This document shows positions 1 to 8,113 of a DNA stretch of 11,667 bases, piece after piece. Below the pieces are notes generated by a model, which saw only the letters and a list, made by a program, of their open reading frames with translations, had not been told where the DNA came from and ran no database searches. The DNA is taken from contig CAIWDQ010000025.1 in assembly GCA_903911455.1 (NCBI GenBank), forward strand, positions 1 through 11,667, in the 5' to 3' direction. Position 1 is the first letter of the stretch. Every line of letters begins with the position of its first letter. Source of the stretch: an uncultured bacterium (GTDB lineage Bacteria > Bacteroidota > Bacteroidia > Bacteroidales > JACABE01). The position numbers and the translations under genes are program-made.

Positions 1-120
1 CAAGAGTTCAGAACATTTTAAACAATAGACCAAGAAAAAAATTAAAGTATTTAACACCAATTGAATTTTTATCAATATATTTGTCAAACCAAAAAGTTGC
101 ATTTATAAATTGAATTCAGC
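1..120 (+). mobile_element. right end of an IS30-family insertion sequence (approximate edge)
   Basis: The transposase tail ends at 113. IS30 elements have a very short 3' non-coding end, so the terminal repeat probably lies around 93-120 and overlaps the last codons. The left end is outside the window, so neither the inverted repeat pairing nor a target duplication can be seen. The exact edge is a guess. Confidence 0.5.
3..113 (+). CDS. IS30-family transposase, C-terminal fragment
   Basis: An open frame enters from the left edge and stops at TGA 111-113. It encodes 36 residues including NNRPRKKLKYLTPIEF and ending KVAFIN. The arginine-rich NNRPRK motif, then a short LTPIE segment and a hydrophobic KVAF-like tail, is the usual C-terminus of IS30-family DDE transposases, where the final codons run into the right terminal inverted repeat. 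The catalytic domain lies outside the window, so activity cannot be judged. The call rests on motif memory from a short stretch; family confidence is good, subfamily unknown. Confidence 0.72.
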   Translation, partial: RVQNILNNRPRKKLKYLTPIEFLSIYLSNQKVAFIN

Positions 121-173
121 TTATTTTAAATTTTATTTTGATAAAAAAGCATCTTAATCTGACAAATAATTAC

Positions 174-181
174 TATGTTTG
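174..181 (+). promoter_or_regulatory. -7 box of the TPR glycosyltransferase gene
   Basis: TATGTTTG fits the Bacteroidota -7 consensus TAnnTTTG and lies 22 nt upstream of the ATG at 204. No TTTG is seen at the usual -33 spacing. The box lies downstream of an alternative TTG start at 138, which supports the ATG at 204 as the real start. Confidence 0.45.
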
Positions 182-203
182 TAAAATCATAAATCAAATA
201 AAA

Positions 204-1978
204 ATGAATGCAGGCACACTTAAAAGCAGAATCTTATGTATATTATTTGTGACAATAATACCTGTATTATTATACCTGCAAACTTTAAACTTTGGACTTA
301 CCCATTTTGACGACGATGTTATCATATCAAATAATATTACTTTTTTAAGCAATATTAAAAATGCAGATAAGGCTTTTACTACAAGCGCTTTTATCACAAA
401 ACTTAGTGCCTTTTACAGCCCGTTACAAACTTTGTCGTACATGATAGACATTCAATTGTCAGATGCAAAGAGTACTTGGATGTTTCATCTCACTAATGTT
501 CTATTATTGGGACTTATAGCCATTACGCTTTTTCTTATACTTCAAAGATTTTCGATACCTCCTGTGCCTGCATTATTTGCAACTATAATTTATAGTGTGC
601 ATCCTCTTTTTATATCATCCGTAGCCTGGATACCTGCTCGTGGCGATTTGTTTCTAACATTATTCTCTTTATTATCATTTTTAAACTATATAAATTATCT
701 GCAAAGAAAGAAAGTAATATATCTGTTATTAAGTTGGATGGAGTTTACTTTAGCTTTATTTAGCAAAGAGACAGCCGTTTTACTCCCAATAATCATTAGT
801 ATCTATGTATTTACGTTCTCAGACAGGCGATTTGATAAAAAATATATACTAAGTATGGTGCTGTTTGCCATGTCTGGGATATTCTGGTATTGGTTGCGCT
901 TAAAAGCAATTGGAGGTATTTCGAGCCCAAGCGATAATGTAGGCTTCAAACAATTCATCTCAAATCTGCAAACTATCCCCGAATCACTTGCAAAATTCTT
1001 TTTGCCTTTCAATATAGCTCCTATTCCAGGTTTCACTATTTTTAATACAATAATAGGTTTGAGTATAATTATATTAATAGTAATAGCTTTTATAAAAATA
1101 AAACACTTATCAACTCAAGTAAAGATCTTTTGGCTTAGCTGGTATTTACTATTAATGCTCCCACCAATGATTTACAAAAACACTCAGATTGAGTACTTAG
1201 ATCATCGTTTTTTTCTGCCATTAATTGGGATATTAATTTTTGTAATGGTAAGTATTCCCGAAAAATGGTTTGAAAAGGTGAAGCTAAAATTTTATGTAGT
1301 AATGGGGATAATTTGCTTAATATTATGCTTAGTTACCTTGATAAAAACAACATCATATTCTGATCATATAACTTTTTATAACTCTGCAGTAGAACATAAT
1401 GCTAACTCATTTTTTACATATAATAGCAGAGGAGTAATCAGGCTTGGAAGAAATAATCTAGTAGGAGCGATTGACGATTTTAACCATGCAATAAAAATAA
1501 TTCCTGATAAAGCCGAAGTGTATAATAACAGAGGTTTAGCTAAAGTAAATAAAAATGATATTCAAGGAGCTTTTGAAGATTACAACAAAGCAATAGAACT
1601 GCATAAAAACTATGTCGAAGCTTATTTGAACAGAGGGATGGCTTATTTGCAAACAACTAATTATAATAAGGCTATAGATGATTATAATAAAGTAATAGAA
1701 TTATGCCCCGATTTATCTCAGGTATATAACAATAGAGGATCGGCATGGGGTTCACTTGGTAAATATCAACAAGCAATTGAAGATTTCAATAAAGCAATCA
1801 AGATAGATTCAAACTATAGCGAAGCCTACTATGACAGAGGAATCTCAAAGTATTATCTTAAAGACTATAAGGGGGACTTGAGGATTGTGAGATGGCTGTA
1901 AAACTTAATCCGAGCTTTAGTAATGCACTAGGGATGATTACCAAAATTAAGGAAGAACTTAAAAAAGAAAATGAATAG
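204..1978 (+). pseudogene. TMTC-like polytopic GT-C glycosyltransferase with C-terminal TPR repeats, frameshifted near the 3' end
   Basis: The N-terminal ~395 residues form about ten membrane segments. The first loop after TM1 carries FDDD (35-38), the acidic loop motif expected of GT-C enzymes that use lipid-linked sugars. HPLF...WIPARGDLF (133-149), SKETAVLLP (186-195) and LDHRFFLPLIG (332-342) resemble TMTC-type proteins. Residues ~402-558 hold about five TPRs of the form NNRG..........AIeDyNKAIel. As read, the frame ends at TAA 1899-1901 (565 aa), inside the last TPR. The -1 frame continues with GLEDCEMAVKLNPSFSNALG, which completes that TPR, and stops at TAG 1976-1978 (591 aa). The break sits at five G (1871-1875), so a lost base, slippage or a sequencing error would all explain it. 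The truncated form may still work. ATG 204 is preferred over TTG 138 because it follows a -7 box and leads directly into TM1. The acceptor and sugar are unknown. Confidence 0.75.
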
Positions 1979-1984
1979 AACAAT

Positions 1985-2010
1985 AAGTATTTTCCCTATT
2001 TATAATACTT
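1985..2010. terminator. AT-rich stem-loop between convergent genes (weak terminator candidate)
   Basis: AAGTATT (1985-1991) and AATACTT (2004-2010) form a perfect 7-bp stem with a 12-nt loop, in the junction where the TPR gene and the GT2 gene converge. It overlaps the last codons of the GT2 gene. The stem has one GC pair and no strong T run follows, so it is at best a weak bidirectional terminator. Confidence 0.25.
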
Positions 2011-2736
2011 TGAATGCAATATTTTAATCCTGTTGAGGAAATGAATTATTGATGTTTTAAGTACACCCAAAGCATAAATAACACTATTTTTCATACTAAT
2101 GGATGATGCTTCTTTAATATACTTAGTAGGACAAGTTATCTCAGCTATTTCATAACCTTTATATATGATTTGGGAAAGCATCTGGTTGTCAAAAACAAAG
2201 TTGTCGGAATTAAGATTATAATTTATTGATGTCAAAACTTCCTTTGAAAAAGCACGATAACCTGTATGGTATTCAGATAACTTCTGTCCACATAATATAT
2301 TCTGAACAAATGTAAGGAAACGATTTGAGATATATTTAATAATTGGCATCCCACCTTTCAAAGCCCCTTTCCCAAGAATACGCGAGCCTAAAACAACCGG
2401 ATAAACATCATTAGCGATCAGATATGCCATTGAATGTATAAGTTTCGGAGTATATTGATAATCGGGATGAAGCATGATAATAATATCAGCATTCAAGTCT
2501 AAAGCTTTTTTATAACAAGTCTTTTGATTACCACCATAACCTTTGTTAATTTCATGTTTTATAATATGATTTATCCCAAGTTTCTGAGCAATTTCATAAG
2601 TATCATCTTTACTGTCATCATCCACCAGAATAATTTCATCAACAATATCAAAAGGGATTTCATTATAAGTCCTTTCCAGTGTTTTTTCTGCATTATATGC
2701 AGGAAGTACAACAACAATCTTTTTATTCTTAATCAT
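1996..2736 (-). CDS. GT2 glycosyltransferase, Dpm1/polyprenyl-phosphate glycosyltransferase-like
   Basis: A 246-residue GT-A fold protein. Residues 8-20 (VVVLPAYNAEKTL) open the nucleotide-sugar fold. ILVDDDSKDDT is the first acidic motif, and MLHPDYQYTP takes the place of the DxD-like metal and sugar-nucleotide motif. GSRILGKGALKGGMP and EYHTGYRAFSKEVL are typical of the dolichol-phosphate-mannose-synthase-like branch. There are no C-terminal membrane helices, so it is a soluble or peripheral cytoplasmic enzyme. Family knowledge suggests transfer of a sugar from a nucleotide donor to polyprenyl phosphate or to a glycan; the sugar cannot be read from the sequence. It lies 65 bp downstream of the penicillin-binding protein gene on the same strand and converges with the TPR glycosyltransferase, with 17 bp between them if the frameshift is corrected. 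Confidence 0.85.
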   Translation of the reverse strand: MIKNKKIVVVLPAYNAEKTLERTYNEIPFDIVDEIILVDDDSKDDTYEIAQKLGINHIIKHEINKGYGGNQKTCYKKALDLNADIIIMLHPDYQYTPKLIHSMAYLIANDVYPVVLGSRILGKGALKGGMPIIKYISNRFLTFVQNILCGQKLSEYHTGYRAFSKEVLTSINYNLNSDNFVFDNQMLSQIIYKGYEIAEITCPTKYIKEASSISMKNSVIYALGVLKTSIIHFLNRIKILHSKYYK

Positions 2737-2801
2737 TAATTTAAATTGTTAATTGTCTCCCAACTTTAGTCATTTCAAACTTTAAACTTTAGGTACTTTC
2801 T

Positions 2802-5069
2802 TTAATACTTATCATCAAAGTCAAAAGCATTCTTCTCGTTCTTGATTTCTTGCTTAAACTTTTTGCAATCCACACGATCCGACATATCCATGGCTGGCTT
2901 TTCAAAGTCATTTTGAGGGATATTAAGTGTCTTATCAGCCCAAACCTTCTTCATATATAAAGCCCAGATAGGCAAAGCCATATTAGCACCCTGCCCAAGA
3001 TTAATGCTGCGGAAATGGATGGAACGGATCTCGCCTCCAACCCAAACACCGGTAGTAATACTTGGAGTTACTCCCATAAACCAACCATCGGAATTGTTCT
3101 GAGTAGTACCTGTTTTACCGGCAACGGGAGCAGTAATATTATAACGATAATGTAAACGCGCGCCTGTACCACTTTCAACAACACCTTTCATAAGTTCAAG
3201 CATCAAATAAGCTGTTTGCTCATTCATGGCTTCCTGTTGTTTAGGTATAAAGCTTTCTAAAACATTACCATTTTTATCTTCAATACGTGTGATGAAAATA
3301 GGCTCAACATATACACCTTTATTTGCGAAAGCACTCATTGCACCTGTCATTTCGTAAACAGAAAGATCAGCTGTACCCAAACAAATAGAAGGCACCGCAT
3401 CAATAGGACTTGTAATCCCCATCTTACGTGCCATATTAATAACTGCAGCAGGCGATAAACGTTTCATCAGATAAGCCGAAACATTATTAACTGAATTAGC
3501 TAAAGCCCATTTAAGTGTAACCATTTCACCTTCTCTTTTGTCATCTGCATTATGAGGTATCCATTTACTACCATCCGGCATATCAAATGTTACCGGAAGA
3601 TTTGGGACCTCAGTGCATGGAGAATATCCGCCCTCCTGCATAGCCAGAGTATAAACAAATGGTTTGAAGGTAGAACCAACCTGACGTCTGCCTGCTTTGA
3701 CATTATCAAACTGGAAATATCTGTAATTAATACCACCTATATAAGCTCTTACATATCCTGTTTGTGGTTCCATCGACATAAGTCCTGTATGCAGAAACCA
3801 TTTATAATACTTTAGTGAATCATAAGGCGACATTACTGTATCCCTTTCTCCCTGCCAGGTAAAAATACGCATAGCAACAGGTGTATTGAAAGATTTCGTA
3901 ATCTCTTCTTCATTCATATTCGCCTCTTTTAAATGACGATACCTGTCGGAAGTTTTCATGGCTGCTTTGTAAACATTGTTAATCTCATCAATATTCATCT
4001 GAGAGAATGGAGCATTCTTAACACCTTTCCAATGCTTATAAAAAGCAGGTTGTAATTCCTTACCAAGATGTTCTTTCATTGCTTCTTCAGCATACTTTTG
4101 CATCTTTGAATTAATGGTAGTATATATCCTTAATCCATCTTTATAAAGATTATAATTACTGCCATCAGGTTTCTTATGATTCTCGCACCAATCGTTTAGA
4201 TATTGTCTTAAATATTCCCTAAAATAAGTTGCCAGTCCCTGATTATGATCCTGGATAGAGTATCTTGACATATCAATAGGCAATACTTTTAATGAATCGT
4301 ATTGTTCTTCGGTAAGATATTTATACTTTCTCATCTGATTTAAAACAACCTCTCTTCTTTTCATAGCATTGTCAGGATTCTTAACAGGGCTATAATAAGA
4401 AGGAGCTTTTAGAAGACCTATCAACAAAGCAGCTTCTTCAACCTTTAACGAATCAGTAGCTTTATTAAAATAAGTACGTGCAGCCGACTTAATACCAAAA
4501 GAATTATTACCAAAGTCAACAGTATTCAAATACATTGCAAGGATTTCTTCTTTAGAATAATTGCGTTCAAGTTTGGCAGCAACTATCCATTCTTTAAATT
4601 TAGTAAGAATAGTAAGGAGGAAAAAGGAATGCTTTTCGCGATGAAAAAGATTCTTTGCTAACTGCTGAGTAATAGTACTACCACCTCCAGAACTTTTTTG
4701 ACGACCGATAACTGTTTTACCTAAAACTCTGAATAAACTTCGGCTATCAACACCCGAATGCTCCATAAACCTGGCATCTTCAGTTGCAATTAAAGCATTA
4801 ATAAGATTTGGAGACAACTCCTGATAATGAACATTAGATCTGTTCTCAATAAAATACTTACCCAACAACTGCTGATCTGCTGAAATAACCTCTGAAGCAA
4901 GATTGCTCTTAGGATTTTCAAGATCTTCAAACTTAGGCATAAAACCTAACCAACCTAATGAAAGCAATATGAAAAGCAATACAAAAAAGGAGAAAATTGA
5001 AAGGTATATAATCCAAAAACGTTTGATAAAAAAGTTCTGTTTACTCCCGCCTTTTGATTTATTAATCAT
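2802..5069 (-). CDS. mrcA: bifunctional class A penicillin-binding protein (1A family)
   Basis: 755 residues, normal for the family. A short basic cytoplasmic tail is followed by one membrane anchor (about 18-43). The GT51 peptidoglycan glycosyltransferase domain (about 70-250) shows ATEDARFMEHSGVD with catalytic Glu97, GGGSTITQQLAKNLF, a second acidic motif around KFKEW (Glu160), and YSKEEILAMYLNTVDFG. The transpeptidase domain (about 425-715) has all three active-site motifs: SxxK at Ser466-Lys469 (GSTFKP), SxN at 526-528 (SVN) and KTGT at 652-655. Both activities therefore look intact. It polymerises and cross-links peptidoglycan on the outer face of the inner membrane. The start is 14 bp from the gldH stop, so the two are almost certainly co-transcribed. 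The gene symbol is by family; the Bacteroidota protein is not a strict orthologue of the E. coli one. Confidence 0.95.
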   Translation of the reverse strand: MINKSKGGSKQNFFIKRFWIIYLSIFSFFVLLFILLSLGWLGFMPKFEDLENPKSNLASEVISADQQLLGKYFIENRSNVHYQELSPNLINALIATEDARFMEHSGVDSRSLFRVLGKTVIGRQKSSGGGSTITQQLAKNLFHREKHSFFLLTILTKFKEWIVAAKLERNYSKEEILAMYLNTVDFGNNSFGIKSAARTYFNKATDSLKVEEAALLIGLLKAPSYYSPVKNPDNAMKRREVVLNQMRKYKYLTEEQYDSLKVLPIDMSRYSIQDHNQGLATYFREYLRQYLNDWCENHKKPDGSNYNLYKDGLRIYTTINSKMQKYAEEAMKEHLGKELQPAFYKHWKGVKNAPFSQMNIDEINNVYKAAMKTSDRYRHLKEANMNEEEITKSFNTPVAMRIFTWQGERDTVMSPYDSLKYYKWFLHTGLMSMEPQTGYVRAYIGGINYRYFQFDNVKAGRRQVGSTFKPFVYTLAMQEGGYSPCTEVPNLPVTFDMPDGSKWIPHNADDKREGEMVTLKWALANSVNNVSAYLMKRLSPAAVINMARKMGITSPIDAVPSICLGTADLSVYEMTGAMSAFANKGVYVEPIFITRIEDKNGNVLESFIPKQQEAMNEQTAYLMLELMKGVVESGTGARLHYRYNITAPVAGKTGTTQNNSDGWFMGVTPSITTGVWVGGEIRSIHFRSINLGQGANMALPIWALYMKKVWADKTLNIPQNDFEKPAMDMSDRVDCKKFKQEIKNEKNAFDFDDKY

Positions 5070-5083
5070 AATTTAAAAAGATG

Positions 5084-5557
5084 TTAATTACTTTTGTTCT
5101 TTACAATTCTTAGTCCGATGTTTTTGATACCGGCTATATTAAGATCACGCATACCATGTTCAATAGTAAACTTATATGTCCCTTTCATAGGAAATAAAAC
5201 ATGAGGTTTGAATAATATCCTGTTGTCTTTTAATTTACCATTTCCTTTCCCAAACCACTTTCCTTCCTGATTTGCTAACATACATTCTAAAGTATCACGA
5301 GCTATCTTTCCGTTAGGAAATGTTGTGTTGATAAAGAAAAAGAAGTTGCTGTATTTGTAATCAGTAGTGTTTCGGAGGTTAATATAAAAGTTATACGAAG
5401 ATAAAGTATCGGTAACAGTATACGAAATGTTAAGTTTGTCGTTAATGTTCCATCCGCTGTCATTTACGTCAAGGCTTTCGTCCATAACAACATCTTTGCC
5501 ACAGGAAGTAATAATCAAGATGATTATAAACAGATACAGGATTCTTATTATTTTCAT
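5084..5557 (-). CDS. gldH: gliding-motility-type lipoprotein GldH
   Basis: 157 residues. A signal peptide with a hydrophobic core (3-17) ends in an ITSC lipobox, with lipidated Cys19 followed by Gly-Lys, so it is predicted to be a lipoprotein. The mature part has the GldH signature: YNFYINLRNTTDYKYSNFFFFI, then FPNGKIARDTLECMLANQEGKWFGKGNGK, then FPMKGTYKFTIEHGMRD and a closing GIKNIGLRI. GldH was defined by Flavobacterium gliding mutants, but homologues also occur in non-gliding Bacteroidota, so its presence does not prove gliding. No other gld genes are in the window. It sits between ricT (46 bp upstream) and the PBP gene (14 bp downstream). Confidence 0.9.
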   Translation of the reverse strand: MKIIRILYLFIIILIITSCGKDVVMDESLDVNDSGWNINDKLNISYTVTDTLSSYNFYINLRNTTDYKYSNFFFFINTTFPNGKIARDTLECMLANQEGKWFGKGNGKLKDNRILFKPHVLFPMKGTYKFTIEHGMRDLNIAGIKNIGLRIVKNKSN

Positions 5558-5603
5558 TGATGTTATTTAAATAAACTAAGCATTAAACGAGAACAAATGA
5601 TTT

Positions 5604-6716
5604 TTATTTTCTTTTCTTATCAAAACGATTTACATCCTCTTGAACTATCGTATTATCAAAAGTCTGTTTCTTCTCTTTCTTAACTGAAAATTCTTCCATA
5701 CTATCAGGCTTCTGACCTTTGTAATTCATTTCAATTATTTTCTTTACGCTTTCTTTTGTAAACTCAAAAAATGTACTCATGGCTTCCTTAGGAGCATAAT
5801 ACATAGTGCCTTTATAAACATCAGTTTTAATATATGCAGCTACTGTAGTCTTGAAATGCAACTCAATATCATTGCGTGGGAAATCTTTGAGAGCATCAGC
5901 ATACGAATCCTGTTCAAAGTTAAGACAGCATTTAAGTTTACTGCATTGTCCGGCTAACTTCTGAGGATTAAGTGATAGTTGTTGAACTCTTGCTGCATTT
6001 GTACTTACAGTCCTGAAGTTTGTTAACCACGTTGAACAACAAAGTTCTCTACCACAGATCCCGATTCCACCCAAGCGGCTTGCTTCCTGTCTTACACCTA
6101 TCTGACGCATTTCAATACGTACTTTGAATTCTTCGGCTAAGATCTTAATTAATACCCTGAAATCTACTCTGTCTTCGGCTGTATAATAGAAAGTTGCTTT
6201 GGTATTATCACCTTGATATTCCACATCATTTAGTTTCATTTCAAGTTTCTGATCCCAGGCTATCTTTTTAGCTTTCTCCATTGTGATGTTCTCTTTTTCA
6301 ATGGCAGTTATCCATTTTTCAACATCTGATGGACGGGCTTTACGAAATACTTTCTTGATATCAGTGTTTTTGACATCAGTATTTTTCTTTTTCATTTGCA
6401 TTTTAACCAGATCACCTACTAAAGATACTATACCTATGTCGTGACCGGGAACACCTTCAACTGCTACCAAATCACCAACAAAATATTCAAGATCATCAGT
6501 TAATTTAAAGAAATCCTTTCTACTGTTTTTAAAGCGAACTTCAATATAATCAAATGTCTTTTTATCGTATGGTTGGTTGATATCTTTAAGCCAGTCGTGA
6601 GTATTTAACTTACAACATCCATGTTTATAGAACTCATCAGTGTTATTATTTAGATTGGGAGCCTTGCAGCATCCTCTTGTTAAGAATATATTCTTGTCGT
6701 TATTAGTTTCTTCCAT
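5604..6716 (-). CDS. ricT: RicT/PSP1-domain protein
   Basis: 370 residues. The PSP1 region (about 180-275) carries VDFRVLIKILAEEFKVRIEMRQIGVRQEA, then ICGRELCCSTWL (Cys221, 226, 227) and CSKLKCCLNFE (Cys258, 263, 264). In Bacillus the RicA-RicF-RicT complex binds Fe-S clusters and affects RNA processing and phosphorelay signalling. No RicA or RicF homologue is seen here, so the partners in this phylum are unknown. The N-terminus has two further cysteine pairs in similar settings (RGCCKAPN at 14-21, HGCCKLNT at 32-39); the second belongs to a C-x-KLN-x-x-DWL motif that I associate with Bacteroidota members. The C-terminal ~30 residues are charged and probably disordered. A good promoter lies just upstream, so this gene probably starts the ricT-gldH-PBP transcript. 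Confidence 0.9.
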   Translation of the reverse strand: MEETNNDKNIFLTRGCCKAPNLNNNTDEFYKHGCCKLNTHDWLKDINQPYDKKTFDYIEVRFKNSRKDFFKLTDDLEYFVGDLVAVEGVPGHDIGIVSLVGDLVKMQMKKKNTDVKNTDIKKVFRKARPSDVEKWITAIEKENITMEKAKKIAWDQKLEMKLNDVEYQGDNTKATFYYTAEDRVDFRVLIKILAEEFKVRIEMRQIGVRQEASRLGGIGICGRELCCSTWLTNFRTVSTNAARVQQLSLNPQKLAGQCSKLKCCLNFEQDSYADALKDFPRNDIELHFKTTVAAYIKTDVYKGTMYYAPKEAMSTFFEFTKESVKKIIEMNYKGQKPDSMEEFSVKKEKKQTFDNTIVQEDVNRFDKKRK

Positions 6717-6733
6717 TTTAGAAAATTAATCTA

Positions 6734-6766
6734 CAAAAATACTAATTTTATTTATATTCTAACAAA
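6734..6766 (-). promoter_or_regulatory. promoter of ricT-gldH-PBP
   Basis: On the minus strand, TTTG (6766-6763) is followed after 21 nt by TATTTTTG (6741-6734). This matches the Bacteroidota primary sigma consensus (TTTG at -33, TAnnTTTG at -7). The -7 box ends 17 nt before the ricT ATG. With the ISL3 promoter it is one of the two best two-box promoters in the window. Confidence 0.65.
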
Positions 6767-6783
6767 AAAAAGTGCCTGAGAAC

Positions 6784-6811
6784 TATGAATTATGAATTAT
6801 AAATTATGAAT
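6784..6811. repeat. four tandem 7-bp repeats (TATGAAT)
   Basis: TATGAAT occurs four times head to tail (6784-6790, 6791-6797, 6798-6804 with one G to A change, 6805-6811). It lies in the 125-bp holB-ricT gap, just upstream of the ricT -33 box. Similar AT-rich heptamers are common in Bacteroidota intergenic DNA. Copy number could vary by slippage, but no regulatory role can be shown. Confidence 0.7.
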
Positions 6812-6841
6812 GAAGAGAATAACTTTAATATAATTTGAGAT

Positions 6842-8029
6842 TTATGTTATCTTAAATTGAGTATTTAGTTTTAAAGATAAATCCATAAAAAGTATTGTAG
6901 TATTAGCATTGCGTTCAATATGGTAAATTGCTTTATTAAATTCATAAGTTATTGTCATGATGTTTTTAGCGTTGATAAATTTATAAAACTTAGATAGAAA
7001 ATTAGATTCATCTTGAGTTAGTTTAAGTAACTCCTGTTGATTAAAGTTAATAAGTACACAGTTTCTTGCAATTCTTAAAGAATAACTTAATAAGTTTTTC
7101 TGACGTTCTCTTCCTAATTTAGATAATTCTGAAACTACTTCATTTAAGCCTTTAATGTCTCCTTTTGCGGAAGCATTAAGATTGCCAGCATAACTGTTAC
7201 GCATCCATCTTATAAAAACATCTGTCAAATACCTTTCGCCCTCGTCAGATTCAATAATATTTAATGCTTCTTTATAGCTTCCGTCGGCAAGATTTGTAAT
7301 ACTTAAAGCAGTTGTTTCGTTTAGATGATGCTTATTAATAAGTGTATTCATCATATCCTCATCTTTTATCTTCGGTATTTTTACCAGTTGAGTTCGCGAT
7401 AAAATTGTGGCAAGCATCTGATCATGATTATTCGCGATAAGCAAGAATAAAGTATTCTGAGGAGGTTCTTCAAGTATCTTTAAAATCTTAGGAGCTGCAG
7501 AATGAAATAACTTATCAACCATCCAAATAACCATAATCTTATAATCCGATTCATACGTTTTATAACTTAATATGTGATTGATTTCTGTGCAATCTCTTAC
7601 ATTAATAACTCCCTGTTTATTTTCAACACCTAGCTTTGTGAACCATTCGTTAAGAGTAATGTAATAATTCTTTTCAATAAGGAACTCTCTCCATTCGGTT
7701 AAGAAATCAGCACTGCTATTGTTTCTTGTTACTTTCTTGGTAGTAGCATTTGGGAATATAAAATGAAGATCGGGATGAGCAAGCTTGGCAAATTTAACAC
7801 AAGAGCGACAAACTCCACACGAATCTCCTTTTAAATCATGTTCGGTTTGGGTAGTATAATATTGTTTATTTTCGCAATTAACAAACTGAGCATAAGCCAT
7901 AGCAATAGATAATTTTCCTGAACCTTCGGGTCCTAAATATAACTGAGCATGACTTATCCTACCATCTTTAATTGTATGAATAAGTTTGTTTACGATCTCG
8001 CGTTGTCCTATTATTTCTTTAAATAGCAT
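6842..8029 (-). CDS. holB: DNA polymerase III delta' subunit (clamp-loader AAA+ protein)
   Basis: 395 residues. The N-terminus has the clamp-loader start FKEIIGQREIVNKLIHTIKDGRISHAQLYLGPEGSGKLSIA, with an intact P-loop at 33-40. A zinc module follows (Cys52 and CGVCRSC at 71-77). The Walker B region is degenerate (VIWMVDKLFHSAAPKILKILEEPP, about 167-190), with no DE pair, as I recall for other Bacteroidota delta' proteins. LSRTQLVKIP (210-219) matches the SRC/sensor 1 motif. The C-terminal ~170 residues are helical, as expected of the collar domain. It works with the gamma/tau and delta subunits to load the sliding clamp. It lies upstream of ricT on the same strand, separated by 125 bp and a promoter. 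Confidence 0.92.
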   Translation of the reverse strand: MLFKEIIGQREIVNKLIHTIKDGRISHAQLYLGPEGSGKLSIAMAYAQFVNCENKQYYTTQTEHDLKGDSCGVCRSCVKFAKLAHPDLHFIFPNATTKKVTRNNSSADFLTEWREFLIEKNYYITLNEWFTKLGVENKQGVINVRDCTEINHILSYKTYESDYKIMVIWMVDKLFHSAAPKILKILEEPPQNTLFLLIANNHDQMLATILSRTQLVKIPKIKDEDMMNTLINKHHLNETTALSITNLADGSYKEALNIIESDEGERYLTDVFIRWMRNSYAGNLNASAKGDIKGLNEVVSELSKLGRERQKNLLSYSLRIARNCVLINFNQQELLKLTQDESNFLSKFYKFINAKNIMTITYEFNKAIYHIERNANTTILFMDLSLKLNTQFKIT

Positions 8030-8067
8030 TTGATTTCTTATAGATTATGTAGATGCAATTAATTGCC

Positions 8068-8075
8068 CAAAATTA
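8068..8075 (-). promoter_or_regulatory. -7 box of holB
   Basis: The minus strand reads TAATTTTG, fitting TAnnTTTG, 38 nt upstream of the holB ATG. No TTTG is visible at -33 spacing, so the site is weaker than the ricT promoter. Confidence 0.4.
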
Positions 8076-8087
8076 AATAAAATAAAT

Positions 8088-8111
8088 GAGATAGGAGGGA
8101 AGTATCCTCTC
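8088..8111 (-). terminator. possible terminator after the GT-C glycosyltransferase gene
   Basis: Just past the stop of the 8114-9736 gene, the minus strand can fold GAG/CTC plus AGGA/TCCT with a 2-nt bulge and an 8-nt loop, followed by an AT-rich ATTTATTTTATTT tract. The stem is short and imperfect. It precedes the holB -7 box, which fits the end of one transcript and the start of the next. Confidence 0.33.
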
Positions 8112-8113
8112 TT

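Noticed and set aside
138..203. N-terminal extension of the TPR glycosyltransferase from TTG 138
   Set aside because: It adds 22 polar residues ahead of TM1, uses a rare start, and lies upstream of the -7 box at 174-181. ATG 204 is the better start.
1869..1880. Programmed -1 frameshift site in the TPR gene
   Set aside because: The G5 run allows slippage of a glycine tRNA, but it is not a full X XXY YYZ heptamer and no stimulatory stem-loop or pseudoknot is evident. A plain indel is simpler.
2737..2801. Promoter for the GT2 gene in the 65-bp gap
   Set aside because: The gap has repeated AAAGTT-like motifs on the minus strand but no clean TAnnTTTG box. Read-through from the PBP gene is as likely.
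3552..3815. Open frame on the plus strand inside the penicillin-binding protein gene
   Set aside because: It lies antisense to the transpeptidase domain and has no recognisable motif. It is a shadow of the real gene.
6842..8029. Degenerate Walker B in HolB as a sign of lost function
   Set aside because: Delta' subunits often lack a working ATP site, so this is expected rather than unusual.
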